A DNA stretch of 42,393 nt from positions 1 to 42,393 of the IMG/VR virus record IMGVR_UViG_3300017719_000032; one strand, given 5' to 3'. The position numbers and the translations under genes were made by a program. The notes below the pieces were generated by a model. The model searched no databases and was not told where the DNA came from. It worked only from the letters and a program-made list of their open reading frames with translations. The stretch is from a virus. Below, piece by piece: positions 7,442 to 16,340 of the stretch; position 1 is the stretch's first letter; every line of letters starts with the position of its first letter.

Positions 7442-7818
7442 TACTGACTTTGTGTGATTTGCTGCAGCACATTAGAAATAAAGTCTGACTTTATAAATTT
7501 ATACGGTGTATTGGCTTTAGCTTTAAATATATAGTCTGGTTTGTTCAAAAGGTAAACTACCCACCATAACTCAATAGTACCATACAACTGAAATGATAAC
7601 ATAGTCCATGGTTTATCACTAGTTAGAGTTATTTCATCAATAACGTTAGAGTCAATAGTCTCTGGAAAAATAACTTTGTTTAATAGATTATACGTATAAA
7701 AAGACTTACCATCATTATTAACAAGACCAACGTTAAATATATTTTCATATAGATTACGACTTAGCCCTTCAAGCTCTTCAACTTGATTTCTTTTTGCTCC
7801 ATTGATTATTGTGCTCAT
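7441..7818 (-). CDS. Baseplate wedge gp53-like protein, 125 aa
   Basis: A short protein in the middle of the baseplate operon. The signature is the segment YGTIELWWVVYLLNKPDYIF at residues 79-98, followed by a PYKFI motif; T4 gp53 and its relatives have the equivalent '(Y)Gxxx(L)YWVxLxxN' core. T4 gp53 is 196 aa, so this is a compact version, as often seen in environmental T4-like phages. In T4, gp53 joins neighbouring wedges with gp25 into the baseplate inner ring. The start at 7818 lies 3 nt after the stop of the upstream gene, so it depends on the same late mRNA. A LysM-like or unrelated small wedge protein is the alternative. Confidence 0.5.
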   Translation of the reverse strand: MSTIINGAKRNQVEELEGLSRNLYENIFNVGLVNNDGKSFYTYNLLNKVIFPETIDSNVIDEITLTSDKPWTMLSFQLYGTIELWWVVYLLNKPDYIFKAKANTPYKFIKSDFISNVLQQITQSQ

Positions 7819-7820
7819 AA

Positions 7821-8957
7821 TTAACTACCGAAAGATACTGTTCCGTTACTAATGTTTGTGTTAAATGCAGGTGACATCATGGTATTACCATAATCACCTA
7901 TAAGAGATTCAAATGTTAATGATACATTATATGCATCTGGTACTGGTACCGATATATCTGTTGTTACAACATTACCACTCTTGTTAAGAGACGGTACTGT
8001 AACTGTAGAACGTCTAATAGTTCCGAGAAACTCAACACTCATATTACTAATATAAGCATATGGCATGGAAAATTGACCAGGTACAGATATAGTATATAGC
8101 TTTGGTGGAGGTGTTCTTGAAAATGATGTTTTGTATGATTTATTCTGGAAAGTTAAAAGCCAGAGGAGCTCATAGTTCTGTTGAATAGGATTTTGTGTAC
8201 CACGTTGGATGGTATTGATAAGCGGAAATGTTATAGTTTGAGACTCACCTGTCTGCCCTGTTTGAAAATATTTAGGTTTTTCAATATAAACACCTGGTTG
8301 TGAAATATTAAGATAACCTGTTGAAAAATTCTCAACGATTTCTGTTGCTCCATCAATTAAGCCTGTCAATACACTATCTTTTTGTCTATCACCCCAAGTG
8401 CTACCAACACTTTGACTTATATTATACATAGGTAATCTATACTGAAAACCTGTAGGTTCAGTTAAGTAAATACCTTGTATAGAGTTAAGGTTATGATTTT
8501 CAAGAAGACCTGAGTCAGATTCTGTTATACCAGTGCCAGTAGAGCTTGTAAACTTATCTATCAAATCAGAAGCTTTTTGAAAGAGAGGATTTTCTGTCAT
8601 TGTACCTAAAAGTGATTGAACTGTATCGTTACCGTTCAATACATCACCAGCTTGTTTAAGTGCTTTTTTTGAAGCATTAAGGTAATATAAAGCACCAGAT
8701 ATAAGAGAGCTTAATCTCTGTTCTCGTTCAATAAGAAAAGCACATGGCTGTTTATCTAAAGCTACAGGTGATGCTTTTGGTCCTGAATACCAAGAAAAAT
8801 TATTAACTACATCAATCACATTATTAGCAGGCTTAAGAAGTGGTTGTGCATCCTCATCCTTTAATTGTATAGTTGAGACACCATCTACACCAGGTGCAGC
8901 TATATCCACACCAGTTCTTGTAGTTGAATCTTCTGTATTTATTAGTAATGTGCTCAT
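7821..8957 (-). CDS. Baseplate tail-tube cap candidate (gp48-like), 378 aa
   Basis: 378 aa, close to the 364 aa of T4 gp48, and placed directly downstream of the tape-measure candidate, as gene 48 follows gene 29 in T4. The C-terminal 200 residues carry what I read as the gp48/gp54 core: PGVYIEKPKYFQ, ITFPLINT, then PYAYISNMSVEFLGTIRR and VPDAYNVSLTFESLIGD, a beta-strand series ending in a 'pxayxvsltfxsl' motif common to these tube-cap proteins. The N-terminal half is poorly conserved. gp48 caps the hub and starts tube polymerisation. Assignment rests on length, order and the C-terminal motif, not on a search. Confidence 0.5.
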   Translation of the reverse strand: MSTLLINTEDSTTRTGVDIAAPGVDGVSTIQLKDEDAQPLLKPANNVIDVVNNFSWYSGPKASPVALDKQPCAFLIEREQRLSSLISGALYYLNASKKALKQAGDVLNGNDTVQSLLGTMTENPLFQKASDLIDKFTSSTGTGITESDSGLLENHNLNSIQGIYLTEPTGFQYRLPMYNISQSVGSTWGDRQKDSVLTGLIDGATEIVENFSTGYLNISQPGVYIEKPKYFQTGQTGESQTITFPLINTIQRGTQNPIQQNYELLWLLTFQNKSYKTSFSRTPPPKLYTISVPGQFSMPYAYISNMSVEFLGTIRRSTVTVPSLNKSGNVVTTDISVPVPDAYNVSLTFESLIGDYGNTMMSPAFNTNISNGTVSFGS

Positions 8958-8963
8958 TAAATT

Positions 8964-10604
8964 TTAAGTAAATTGTTCATTCTTATAAAACATATCAGTA
9001 AGTTTGTCTCGTTTTAAATCAATTTCCATAGGACCTGCTGGACTTTGACCTCCTTTAGCAGCTAGTGCAATAATACCATTCTTAATTGCTACTAGAGTCT
9101 GAAGTTGTGCCTTTCCTAACTCTCTCATATCATCAAATACTTGTGCTGAACCAATATCAAGTGTAGAAGGCCTCATAAGCTTATCAAGAGGTCCACCAGT
9201 CTTCAGAGCTAATACATCATCTTTACTATTAATTCTTACTGTCTTACCACCATGCATAATTACACCATCATTAATTTTTGGTTTTACTCCTGATGCAGCA
9301 TCAGCAGGTGAAATGCCAAATGCATTCATCACCATACCTCCAATATTGGTTGTATCAAAATTATCTGAAACAATTTCAGCTACTTTTCTTCCTAACATAT
9401 CACCAAGGAAATATGCTGGAAGAGATAATATTGGGACAGGTGCTACTAAAGCTGCAGCAAGAGCACCACCACCAACTCCACCAATACCTTCTACAACTCG
9501 GTCACCTATTTTTTTCTTTAACACTTCAACTCCATTTTCTGGGTCATTAGCATATTTCTTTATATCGTGAGAAGCGAATGCTGTTTCAATAAGACCTCCA
9601 ATAATAGGTATTCTCTTAGCTATGCTTTTTAATACAGGCTTTACTTTAGGTAATAAATGCTTTGCTATCATTCCTTTAGCACCTTTAGCTGTATTTATTA
9701 CTGCTCCTTTGACTGTTTGAAAGGCCTGACCAGCTCTACCTGCAACAGCTCTTGTACCTCTGACAATAGTGTCTTTTGCTTGAACAACCTTACCACCAAC
9801 AAACCTTGCAGCTTGAGTTGTTTTTTCTACTCCCTTAACAGCAACATCTTTTACAAACCCAGCACTTTTTTTCAAAAAGTCTAAAGCCTTTTGTCCGCCA
9901 GGAATAGACTTTACTACATTTTTAGCAGCGTTAACTACAAAGTCCTTTATACCCCTAAAAAAGTTTCCTAAGCTTCTAAATGCTGAAGTAAATGCACCTT
10001 TAAGAGCTTGTACTACTTTAGAGTTTTTGATTTTATCAAACACTTTACCTATAGCTCTACCAGCAGCTCTAAATGCTTTAAGAGCAGCTCGGCCAATACT
10101 ACTAAGCACTTTTTTTGCTGCTTTAAATGCAGCTCTAAATGCTTTTATAGCTACATCTTTTAGCTTCTTAAGTAATTTAGGTATTTGCTTTTTAAGATAT
10201 CCCCACAGCATCTTTATAAATGGTAACAATGCTAGCCCACCAAGTAATTTATCAATAAAGCTCTTACCTTCTTTCTCTGCAGTTTTATTGCCGGTAGCTT
10301 CTTTTGCAGCGTTTGAAACATTACCTTCTTTCTTTACTCTAGATGTAGTGGATGACTTACCTGCTTCTGGACCTGGATCAATAACATCTTTAAGAATTTT
10401 AAAGATGCTTTCATATCTAGATTTCTCATTAGATGATAGAGTTGGGCTAACAGCTTTAGCTTTTTTACCAGACTTACTATCAACTACAACCCCTTTTGTT
10501 CTAGGATTACCAACAGCTGCACCTGCTGCAGCCATTTCTTGCTGAGCATTAATTATGCCCAACCCGTCCATTAAACTTTCTAGTGCTGATCTTTCTTCTG
10601 CCAC
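8964..10604 (-). CDS. Tape-measure candidate (gp29-like), 546 aa, GTG start
   Basis: Starts with GTG at 10604, supported by the ATTAAATA box 5 nt upstream. Length 546 aa is near T4 gp29 (590 aa). Residues 115-330 are a long run of Lys/Ala-rich amphipathic helices (AFRAAFKAAKKVLSSIGRAA and similar), and residues 330-410 contain Gly/Ala/Pro-rich hydrophobic segments (GIGGVGGGALAAALVAPVPI) able to insert in a membrane. Both are typical of tail tape-measure proteins, which set tail length and may form the DNA conduit in the inner membrane. Gene order (tape measure, then gp48-like) matches T4. Sequence-level identity to gp29 is not visible, so the call rests on composition and position. Confidence 0.55.
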   Translation of the reverse strand: MAEERSALESLMDGLGIINAQQEMAAAGAAVGNPRTKGVVVDSKSGKKAKAVSPTLSSNEKSRYESIFKILKDVIDPGPEAGKSSTTSRVKKEGNVSNAAKEATGNKTAEKEGKSFIDKLLGGLALLPFIKMLWGYLKKQIPKLLKKLKDVAIKAFRAAFKAAKKVLSSIGRAALKAFRAAGRAIGKVFDKIKNSKVVQALKGAFTSAFRSLGNFFRGIKDFVVNAAKNVVKSIPGGQKALDFLKKSAGFVKDVAVKGVEKTTQAARFVGGKVVQAKDTIVRGTRAVAGRAGQAFQTVKGAVINTAKGAKGMIAKHLLPKVKPVLKSIAKRIPIIGGLIETAFASHDIKKYANDPENGVEVLKKKIGDRVVEGIGGVGGGALAAALVAPVPILSLPAYFLGDMLGRKVAEIVSDNFDTTNIGGMVMNAFGISPADAASGVKPKINDGVIMHGGKTVRINSKDDVLALKTGGPLDKLMRPSTLDIGSAQVFDDMRELGKAQLQTLVAIKNGIIALAAKGGQSPAGPMEIDLKRDKLTDMFYKNEQFT

Positions 10605-10609
10605 ATAGA

Positions 10610-10617
10610 TATTTAAT
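10610..10617 (-). promoter_or_regulatory. Late-type box ATTAAATA for the tape-measure candidate
   Basis: Minus strand: ATTAAATA, then TCTAT (5 nt), then GTG at 10604. It is useful because it decides a GTG start. Confidence 0.55.
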
Positions 10618-10626
10618 CATAGAGCT

Positions 10627-11364
10627 TTAGTCTGCAGCCAAGAAACCTGCATCTATCTCTATAACCTTACCATCATCAAAGGTGAGAGATTCTGTTTCTA
10701 TTGATTTAGTACCTGAGATATAATCAATAATACTATTATTTAATGCAAGTGGTAACTCATTAACAATACTAACTCTCTCATAAACACTAATATCGTTAAA
10801 GTTTATAACTACATCACTGATCTTAATACTATCAATATACTTAACAATTTCGTAGATAAGAACTAGCTCTATACTCTGTGTCTGTTTCTGATCATCAGTA
10901 AGCTTACCAAACTCTGCAATTAATTTTGTATTAATCTTTGTATCAGTATCAAGAGTAGGCACTCTTAATGATACCTCAACACCATTAACTTCAATCTTCT
11001 TTGTAAGCTCAATTTCTTTAATATCGTATGGCTTAAGAGTTGATAGTTCATACTGCTGTTCATCAATTGAAAACTTATCACCGATAGATCCCTTACGCAA
11101 CTCAATAAGAATAGGAGCACGATCACATAGTAGAAATTTAATATCTTCTTCACAGTTATCTTTTATCATACTATTAAAGATACTACCAGTTTCGATAGAA
11201 CCTTCAACACCATCAAAAGCAGAACGTAGCAGCTTCTTCTGCTGAGTAACATTAAACTGTTTAAATGTTGCTTTCTTGTTTGTAGATGGTACCTTAATAG
11301 AAATAGTATTTGCCTCACTTACCTCTTTTAGATCCACTAAAAAGTTCTTTACATCTGCCTTCAC
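10627..11364 (-). CDS. T4-type baseplate protein of the gp26/gp51 family, 245 aa
   Basis: The N-terminal 90 residues fit the T4 baseplate (gp26/gp51) family: ISIKVPSTNKKATFKQFNVT, then QQKKLLRSAF, a stretch ending IKDNCEEDIKFLLCDRAPIL and IELRKGSIGDKF. Relatives read 'vplPSxGkxxxxrpltvkExKxLxxA...il.nCi....ldpxxLpxfDxxyLflxlRaxSxGe'. These T4 proteins help assemble the baseplate hub. I prefer the GTG at 11364, 4 nt past the upstream stop; an in-frame TTG at 11397 would add 11 residues and overlap it. The product of 11369-12187 belongs to the same family, so this may be an ancient tandem pair. Confidence 0.65.
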   Translation of the reverse strand: MKADVKNFLVDLKEVSEANTISIKVPSTNKKATFKQFNVTQQKKLLRSAFDGVEGSIETGSIFNSMIKDNCEEDIKFLLCDRAPILIELRKGSIGDKFSIDEQQYELSTLKPYDIKEIELTKKIEVNGVEVSLRVPTLDTDTKINTKLIAEFGKLTDDQKQTQSIELVLIYEIVKYIDSIKISDVVINFNDISVYERVSIVNELPLALNNSIIDYISGTKSIETESLTFDDGKVIEIDAGFLAAD

Positions 11365-11368
11365 ACTA

Positions 11369-12187
11369 TTAATTATTCTCTTGTTGCTGTTTTGCAAGTC
11401 GATCGTTTTCTTCTTTTACCTTCTTATTATGGTGGTTCATAATAATTTTAGATTCTATTGGTGACATTTTAAAAAATAGATCAGAGCCTGGGGTAATTAC
11501 ATTCTGGAAAAAGTATATCATATTATAGAACTGATCTAAGTCAGTAGTATAAATGTTACTTATAAAATCAATAACACCATTACCAATTACATCTATACCA
11601 AATCGTTCAACTCCTATAGATTTATTCTCATCAATAATTGTAACATCTAAAAGATCACTAGCAATAGTATTTATAAATTGTTTTATTCTACTAAAGATAC
11701 TAGAAGGTAGATTATCAAGAACATCTGCTTGCTCTTTACTAGTAAGCTCATAGAAGTTGAGGGTCTTATCACCGATAGTTAAATTCTTAATTGAACTCGT
11801 AAGTAAATCATCTACCTTATTAAAATATGATAGTGTAGGTAAGTCTAATGTAATATGTACACCATCTTCTATAAAGCTAGTCTCAAGATCTTTATAGTTA
11901 GATTCAAGTGAGTCAAGCAGTGCAACTAGACTAATATCTATTTGCCTTTCATTACTGTTAATAATTAACTTTTCATCAACAAATAGCATTCTAATATAGA
12001 TTAATATATAGAACCTATCAAAGATATTTAGATCAGCATCTAATACTGTACTCTCAAAGAAAGAATTAAGGCCTTCATAGTCTTTATTCTCTGCAAACTT
12101 AGCTATAGTTAAATACTGTTGATTGCTAAGTTCAGGTATTCTACGTTCTTTACCACTTGGTAACCTTATCTTAACACTAAAGCTCAT
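11369..12187 (-). CDS. T4-type baseplate hub assembly protein (gp26/gp51-like), 272 aa
   Basis: Starts at the ATG at 12187 (MSFSVKIRLPSGKERRIPEL), preceded by TATAAATA and a purine-rich AGGTAGGG run that could act as a ribosome-binding site. The N-terminus repeats the layout of its neighbour: a basic beta strand with 'LPSGKxRRIPEL', then a helix QYLTIAKFAENKDYEGLNSFFES, a 'DRFYILIYIRMLFVDEKL' helix, and charged linkers. The C-terminus ends in a Lys/Glu/Gln-rich coil (NHHNKKVKEENDRLAKQQQ). Likely a hub-assembly protein of the gp26/gp51/gp28 group; which T4 gene it equals cannot be told from sequence alone. Confidence 0.5.
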   Translation of the reverse strand: MSFSVKIRLPSGKERRIPELSNQQYLTIAKFAENKDYEGLNSFFESTVLDADLNIFDRFYILIYIRMLFVDEKLIINSNERQIDISLVALLDSLESNYKDLETSFIEDGVHITLDLPTLSYFNKVDDLLTSSIKNLTIGDKTLNFYELTSKEQADVLDNLPSSIFSRIKQFINTIASDLLDVTIIDENKSIGVERFGIDVIGNGVIDFISNIYTTDLDQFYNMIYFFQNVITPGSDLFFKMSPIESKIIMNHHNKKVKEENDRLAKQQQENN

Positions 12188-12189
12188 CC

Positions 12190-12894
12190 CTACCTGGGAA
12201 TATTTATATCGTAGTGTGAGAAAGTCCAACCTACAGACCTCTTAATATCACTCTCAGATAGCTCACCATAACTCATTTGATCAGCTGCCATACTTACTGG
12301 CACACAATTATGAAAATTAGTTTGCTTACGTACTTTATACTCATGAAAACCACGTCTAGGGTTCTGAGATGATCCCCATTTATCACCATAGAAAGCATCT
12401 GTTCTAGAATACTGAGCAACAGTTATATTACATTTTATATCATTCTCACCATCTTCAATTAAGCCTTTATAAGAAGTAGCCACGATCCAAGGTCTAATAA
12501 AGAAGTCAAAAATATCTGTATTGGTTTCTAGAAAGTCAATAGAGAGTCCATTGGTACCATACTTACCTCTTGACTCTCCATAGTAACCTTGAATGAATCC
12601 ACCTGCACCTCGTATATCGGTAGTGTTTACTTGTACATTTTCAGTAGGCATAGATACACCTTGTGCAAGTAAATAACCTTCATCATTACTAGAGAACTTA
12701 TCTATAAGCCCTGTCTCTACATGAAATGATCCAGGTTGGAAATCATCAAGAGTTTGTTTAATATTTGAGCCAACATTAGTTAGAGTACCATCACCATCAC
12801 GTCCAGAGAAATAAACCCCCCAAAGATTCTTGAGGGGAATATCACCGGCCCAGTCCTGGTGGACTTTGATCCTCTGTTTAATTGGCTGTGCCAT
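12190..12894 (-). CDS. Tube-like baseplate protein (possible gp54 equivalent), 234 aa
   Basis: Lies 5 nt downstream of the tail-tube gene. It shows the tube-domain style: LKNLWGVYFSG near the N-terminus, then GVSMPTENVQVNT, LSIDFLETNTDIFDFFIRPWIV, a C-terminal IKCNITVAQYSRT and a long final strand region. In T4 the tube initiator gp54 shares the gp19 fold, and contractile systems often have one extra tube-like protein at the baseplate. The last strand codes through a late promoter (12201-12208) for the next gene. Alternative: a specialised tube or tail-terminator subunit. Confidence 0.45.
   Translation of the reverse strand: MAQPIKQRIKVHQDWAGDIPLKNLWGVYFSGRDGDGTLTNVGSNIKQTLDDFQPGSFHVETGLIDKFSSNDEGYLLAQGVSMPTENVQVNTTDIRGAGGFIQGYYGESRGKYGTNGLSIDFLETNTDIFDFFIRPWIVATSYKGLIEDGENDIKCNITVAQYSRTDAFYGDKWGSSQNPRRGFHEYKVRKQTNFHNCVPVSMAADQMSYGELSESDIKRSVGWTFSHYDINIPR
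12201..12208 (-). promoter_or_regulatory. Late promoter box TATAAATA for 11369-12187
   Basis: Minus strand TATAAATA, inside the 3' end of the upstream gene, 13 nt before the ATG at 12187. One of the few late starts here with room for a leader and an AGG-type ribosome-binding site. Confidence 0.6.
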
Positions 12895-12899
12895 CTATC

Positions 12900-13439
12900 T
12901 TACTGCTCTTTTGTGTAGTAGTGGTACGAAACTGTTGAGTTAACTTCAACTGTAGCACCGGTACCATCAGAGATATTATAAGCAATGTTATCAATATTAC
13001 GAATGGAAGCACCAACAAGCTTATATTGAGCTACTGGCTCAAGCTCTTTGTCGAGCTGTGCAAGTTGGATAAAGAAATCATCATCTGGAGTACCATACTC
13101 ACCAGTAGAGTTAAGGTCATCAAACACTGAACGAGAAGCACCTTCAAAGTAGTTACGAAGTTCACTATCAGCATCAAGATAGAAGTTAAGAGCATAAGCA
13201 TCTGAACCTGGGTAGGTTGCAGCACCTGGAATGTTCAACTGAAGACCCATATAAGGTACAGGAACGTTAGTAATGTTACGTCCTGGAAGAGAAGCTGTCT
13301 TGACATATACAAGATCATTCTCACCAAGAGCTGGAACACCTTGAAGCTGCATTTGCGTTACCCTGAAGAGAAAGTCTCTTGAGAAGTCACGATCAGCTGC
13401 AGCACGATAGAAATTCTGAATTGTCTGGTTTACGGGCAT
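12900..13439 (-). CDS. 19: Tail tube protein gp19
   Basis: 179 residues (T4 gp19: 163). Diagnostic segments are FLFRVTQMQ near residue 23, then YVKTASLPGRNITNVPVPYM (44-64), LNIPGAATYPG, ALNFYLDADSELRNYFE, a C-terminal LVGASIRNIDNIAYN and VNSTVSYHYY. This is the T4-type tail tube family (PF06841): its hexameric rings form the inner tube that passes DNA. The gene has its own strong late promoter and is separated from the sheath gene by a terminator, so tube and sheath can be expressed at different levels. Assignment is firm. Confidence 0.9.
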   Translation of the reverse strand: MPVNQTIQNFYRAAADRDFSRDFLFRVTQMQLQGVPALGENDLVYVKTASLPGRNITNVPVPYMGLQLNIPGAATYPGSDAYALNFYLDADSELRNYFEGASRSVFDDLNSTGEYGTPDDDFFIQLAQLDKELEPVAQYKLVGASIRNIDNIAYNISDGTGATVEVNSTVSYHYYTKEQ

Positions 13440-13444
13440 ACTAA

Positions 13445-13452
13445 TATTTATG
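13445..13452 (-). promoter_or_regulatory. Late promoter box CATAAATA for gp19
   Basis: Minus strand: CATAAATA, then TTAGT (5 nt), then ATG at 13439. The same text, CATAAATATTAGTATG, precedes the scaffold-like gene at 18696. Confidence 0.7.
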
Positions 13453-13473
13453 CGTTATACATGTAAATTGTAC

Positions 13474-13504
13474 AAAAAAAGAGGAGGTCTTTCGACCCCC
13501 TCTT
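13474..13504 (-). terminator. Rho-independent terminator after the tail sheath gene
   Basis: Read on the minus strand: a 12-bp GC-rich stem (one mismatch) closed by a GAAA tetraloop (GGTC-GAAA-GACC), followed by seven T. It ends the sheath transcript just before the tube promoter. Confidence 0.85.
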
Positions 13505-13527
13505 TATGGTTTATAACTATTGAACTA

Positions 13528-16290
13528 TTAGTTAGATACAATTTCCTCAAAATTCGTTCCTGTTCTTACAGCAGCGAAGTTAACGAGGATAAATTCAGCA
13601 GTACGTACTGGCTTGAGATAAATGTCAACAACAAGCTCGTTCTGGTCAATGACCTCTGGAGTGTTGTTACGATCATCACAAACAAGCATGAAGTCATATA
13701 GACCGTCATCAGCTTTAACACGCTCAAAGAACGGTGTCAAAGTATTAATGACTCTTGTACGTGTAAACAATGTATTGTTCTCAAAGAGGAAGAATTGCAT
13801 TGTCTTCTTCGTAATCTTCTCAAGATAGAGGAAAGTACGACGAACATTAACTCTATCAAATGCACTTGGCTTCTTAAGCAATGTCTTCTGTCCGAAGATT
13901 ACATTACCTTGATCAGCAAAGTTAGCAACAGGGTTAAGATTAACTGTATACAAATCATCACGTTGACGTTGGTTTGGTGTGATTGCTATATCAGAAGCAT
14001 CAGTAACTATACCTCGATTGAATCCAGCAGGTGCACCCCATGGTCCGACTGCAGCATCTGTCGAAGCCATCTTAGCAGCAGCAAAGCCAGAAGATGGGAC
14101 ATATGTTTGTAATCCTGTATAGTTATCATATACTGACATCCAGTTAGCATACACAGTTGCATACGAAGTATTGGCTAGTGAGAATTGATGACGCATTGGC
14201 CAGTAAATGTCTGTATAGAAATTCCTATTAGGATCTTTCTGTACTTTACTATTCTTACCAGTAACAAGCAATTGACGAATTGGATCAGCAATGAAAAGAA
14301 CATCACCACGACCACCATCCTTAACTGGACCTGCAAATGTTGCAAAGCGATTAAAGATAGTAGTATAAGCTGTACGAGCTGTAACATCAGTAGGATCATT
14401 AGATGTTCTTAATGCTTCAATAGGCAATGTTGTTTTAGTATCATCAAATGTACTTGCATCAACACCGGTGGCAGTTTGCTGATATGTATGAATGGTACCT
14501 AGACCACCTTCAGCCATAATATCGATATCAAACTTACGATCATTTCTAACACGATTGAAAGCACGATCAAGCTTTAATGGAATACTACCTAGATCTTTAG
14601 CACTTAATGTACCAGTTGGCTCATGAGTACCAATCGGGACAAGTGATTCAGCAAGACCTATAGTACTTAAATTAAAGGTCGTAGTAACATTACCTCTGAA
14701 ACCGGCGCCGACATTTTCAGTTGCTGTGCCTGTTCCACTACCTGCGCCTGTTGCTGTAAATTCTGTACCAACAGCAAATGTACCTGCTTTGCCTGTTCCA
14801 CTACCTGCGCCTGTTGCTGTAAATGTAACACCTATTGTATCTGCACTAGCACCTATTGCTTGGAAGTCTGTACTACCTACTGATGTAATTGTATATACTG
14901 TTCCAACTTCAAATGCACCAGCTGTTGCTTCAGCACCTGCACCAATTAGCGTAAAGTTTGTAGTGCCTGTTGTTGTAATTGTATATACTATTCCAACGTC
15001 GAATGCACCAGCTGTTACAGCTGCACCTGTACCATTATTATTCTGTAGAAAAAAGAAGTTTTCTGGAAGCCCTACACTCGGAACAACTCCTGAGACAGCT
15101 ACAGTAGCTGTTGAATCATCAGTGTTAGAGCCTAGAGTCTGTGATATCAATGCTCCTGATAATGAAGTTGTATAAACTCGTATTTTAGCTTTCGGGGTAC
15201 CATCTGGATTAAGATCTACTCCGGAGAATCTATCTGAAATGTATGGATTAACAACAACATCGATGTTACGTGATTGATCTTCTATAGTGTCAAGTGAGTA
15301 ATTAATGGGAGAACCACCATTTTCAGAATTGCGTTGACGGAAAGCACCAATAGAACCATTATAACCTTCTTCAAGAAGATAGTTAAGATTACCAGACTCT
15401 TTTGAGAAGGTAGAAGGCCCTAATTTAAACACTCCAATATTCAATGAATCATCAAACTCACGAGTAGCAATATCATATCCTACAATACGATCTTCCAAGA
15501 CTTGCGAGATGGAATTAGTAGCAGGGTTAGTACCATCTTCTGGAGTAGCAGAGAGTTGGAACTCAAAACGACTAGTAGGTATTTTTGTAAATGGCGCGCC
15601 AGCACTTATTGCAGCTGCAGAACTAGTTACAGTAAATGCTTCAACAATAGCATCAAAGTTTCTTGCTGGGTTAATATTAGAGTTATCACCAACACCAATA
15701 TAGTAACCATTAAATTGATTATCAATAGTTGATTGTCCTTTGTTAAATACAAGAACTGCTGCTCCACTCAAAGCTGCAAGAGATTTCCATTTTGCTGGAT
15801 CTGTAACTCGGTCTGACCATCCCCATTCAAAAAGCTCACCAGATTTAATCTGGCGATATTCTTCTGGTGTGACTTCATATAATTGTGGTTTTCCTAAAAT
15901 ATAAACAGGATGTGATGGCTCAGAAAATTTTGCTGATAATGCACCTCCATTTGAAGCATCTGCTACAAGTGCTGGATAAGCAAGAACACCTAATTTTGTA
16001 CCAAAACCAGCTCCATTACCTCCACCATATGGTAGTCGGTTAACAAGAAGTGATCCGGAAGAGTTAAGAGCAGCACGTGCCGTGTGATAGAAATATCTTT
16101 CAGCTGGTGTCTTTGGAGTACCATAGATTTGCTCAAACTCAGAAATATTTCCAAGTCCAATAACTTCATCCGTAGGTCCTTCAGAGGCAAATCCAGCTAT
16201 GTAAGTTGTAGTCCCGGTCTGAGCTGTGCGTAGTGATAAATCACTTTCACGAATCTCTACACCAGGAGATTGAATTGTTCGTCTAGCCAT
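13528..16290 (-). CDS. 18: Tail sheath protein gp18, with a repetitive insertion, 920 aa
   Basis: Contractile tail sheath subunit. N-terminus ARRTIQSPGVEIRESDLS with the universal 'SPGVxxxExD' sheath start; C-terminal third has INTLTPFFERVKADDGLYDF, CDDRNNTPEVIDQNELVVDI and a final YLKPVRTAEFILVNF strand, all standard for the sheath core (handshake domain). T4 gp18 is 659 aa; the extra length lies mainly in residues about 420-530, a Gly/Thr/Ala-rich repeat (AGAFEVGTVYTITSVGSTDF and shorter copies) probably exposed on the outer sheath surface. Own late promoter, own terminator. Sheath call is firm; the role of the insertion is unknown. Confidence 0.92.
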   Translation of the reverse strand: MARRTIQSPGVEIRESDLSLRTAQTGTTTYIAGFASEGPTDEVIGLGNISEFEQIYGTPKTPAERYFYHTARAALNSSGSLLVNRLPYGGGNGAGFGTKLGVLAYPALVADASNGGALSAKFSEPSHPVYILGKPQLYEVTPEEYRQIKSGELFEWGWSDRVTDPAKWKSLAALSGAAVLVFNKGQSTIDNQFNGYYIGVGDNSNINPARNFDAIVEAFTVTSSAAAISAGAPFTKIPTSRFEFQLSATPEDGTNPATNSISQVLEDRIVGYDIATREFDDSLNIGVFKLGPSTFSKESGNLNYLLEEGYNGSIGAFRQRNSENGGSPINYSLDTIEDQSRNIDVVVNPYISDRFSGVDLNPDGTPKAKIRVYTTSLSGALISQTLGSNTDDSTATVAVSGVVPSVGLPENFFFLQNNNGTGAAVTAGAFDVGIVYTITTTGTTNFTLIGAGAEATAGAFEVGTVYTITSVGSTDFQAIGASADTIGVTFTATGAGSGTGKAGTFAVGTEFTATGAGSGTGTATENVGAGFRGNVTTTFNLSTIGLAESLVPIGTHEPTGTLSAKDLGSIPLKLDRAFNRVRNDRKFDIDIMAEGGLGTIHTYQQTATGVDASTFDDTKTTLPIEALRTSNDPTDVTARTAYTTIFNRFATFAGPVKDGGRGDVLFIADPIRQLLVTGKNSKVQKDPNRNFYTDIYWPMRHQFSLANTSYATVYANWMSVYDNYTGLQTYVPSSGFAAAKMASTDAAVGPWGAPAGFNRGIVTDASDIAITPNQRQRDDLYTVNLNPVANFADQGNVIFGQKTLLKKPSAFDRVNVRRTFLYLEKITKKTMQFFLFENNTLFTRTRVINTLTPFFERVKADDGLYDFMLVCDDRNNTPEVIDQNELVVDIYLKPVRTAEFILVNFAAVRTGTNFEEIVSN
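14728..14824. repeat. Direct repeat, 34 bp, two copies 63 bp apart, in the sheath gene
   Basis: Identical 34-bp units at 14728-14761 and 14791-14824, encoding FTATGAGSGTG (read on the minus strand) twice. They mark recent duplication inside the sheath insertion. Confidence 0.85.
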
Positions 16291-16295
16291 AACAT

Positions 16296-16303
16296 TATTT
16301 ATG
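16296..16303 (-). promoter_or_regulatory. Late promoter box CATAAATA for the tail sheath gene
   Basis: Minus strand: CATAAATA, then ATGTT (5 nt), then ATG at 16290. Confidence 0.65.
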
Positions 16304-16340
16304 CCTTTTTGAGCATAAATCTGTCAAATCTTAAATTTAA

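Noticed and set aside
14726-15175. Rightward open frame rich in Pro/Val/Ala opposite the sheath gene
   Set aside because: It is the reverse complement of the Gly/Thr/Ala repeats in the sheath and has no promoter or start signal of its own.
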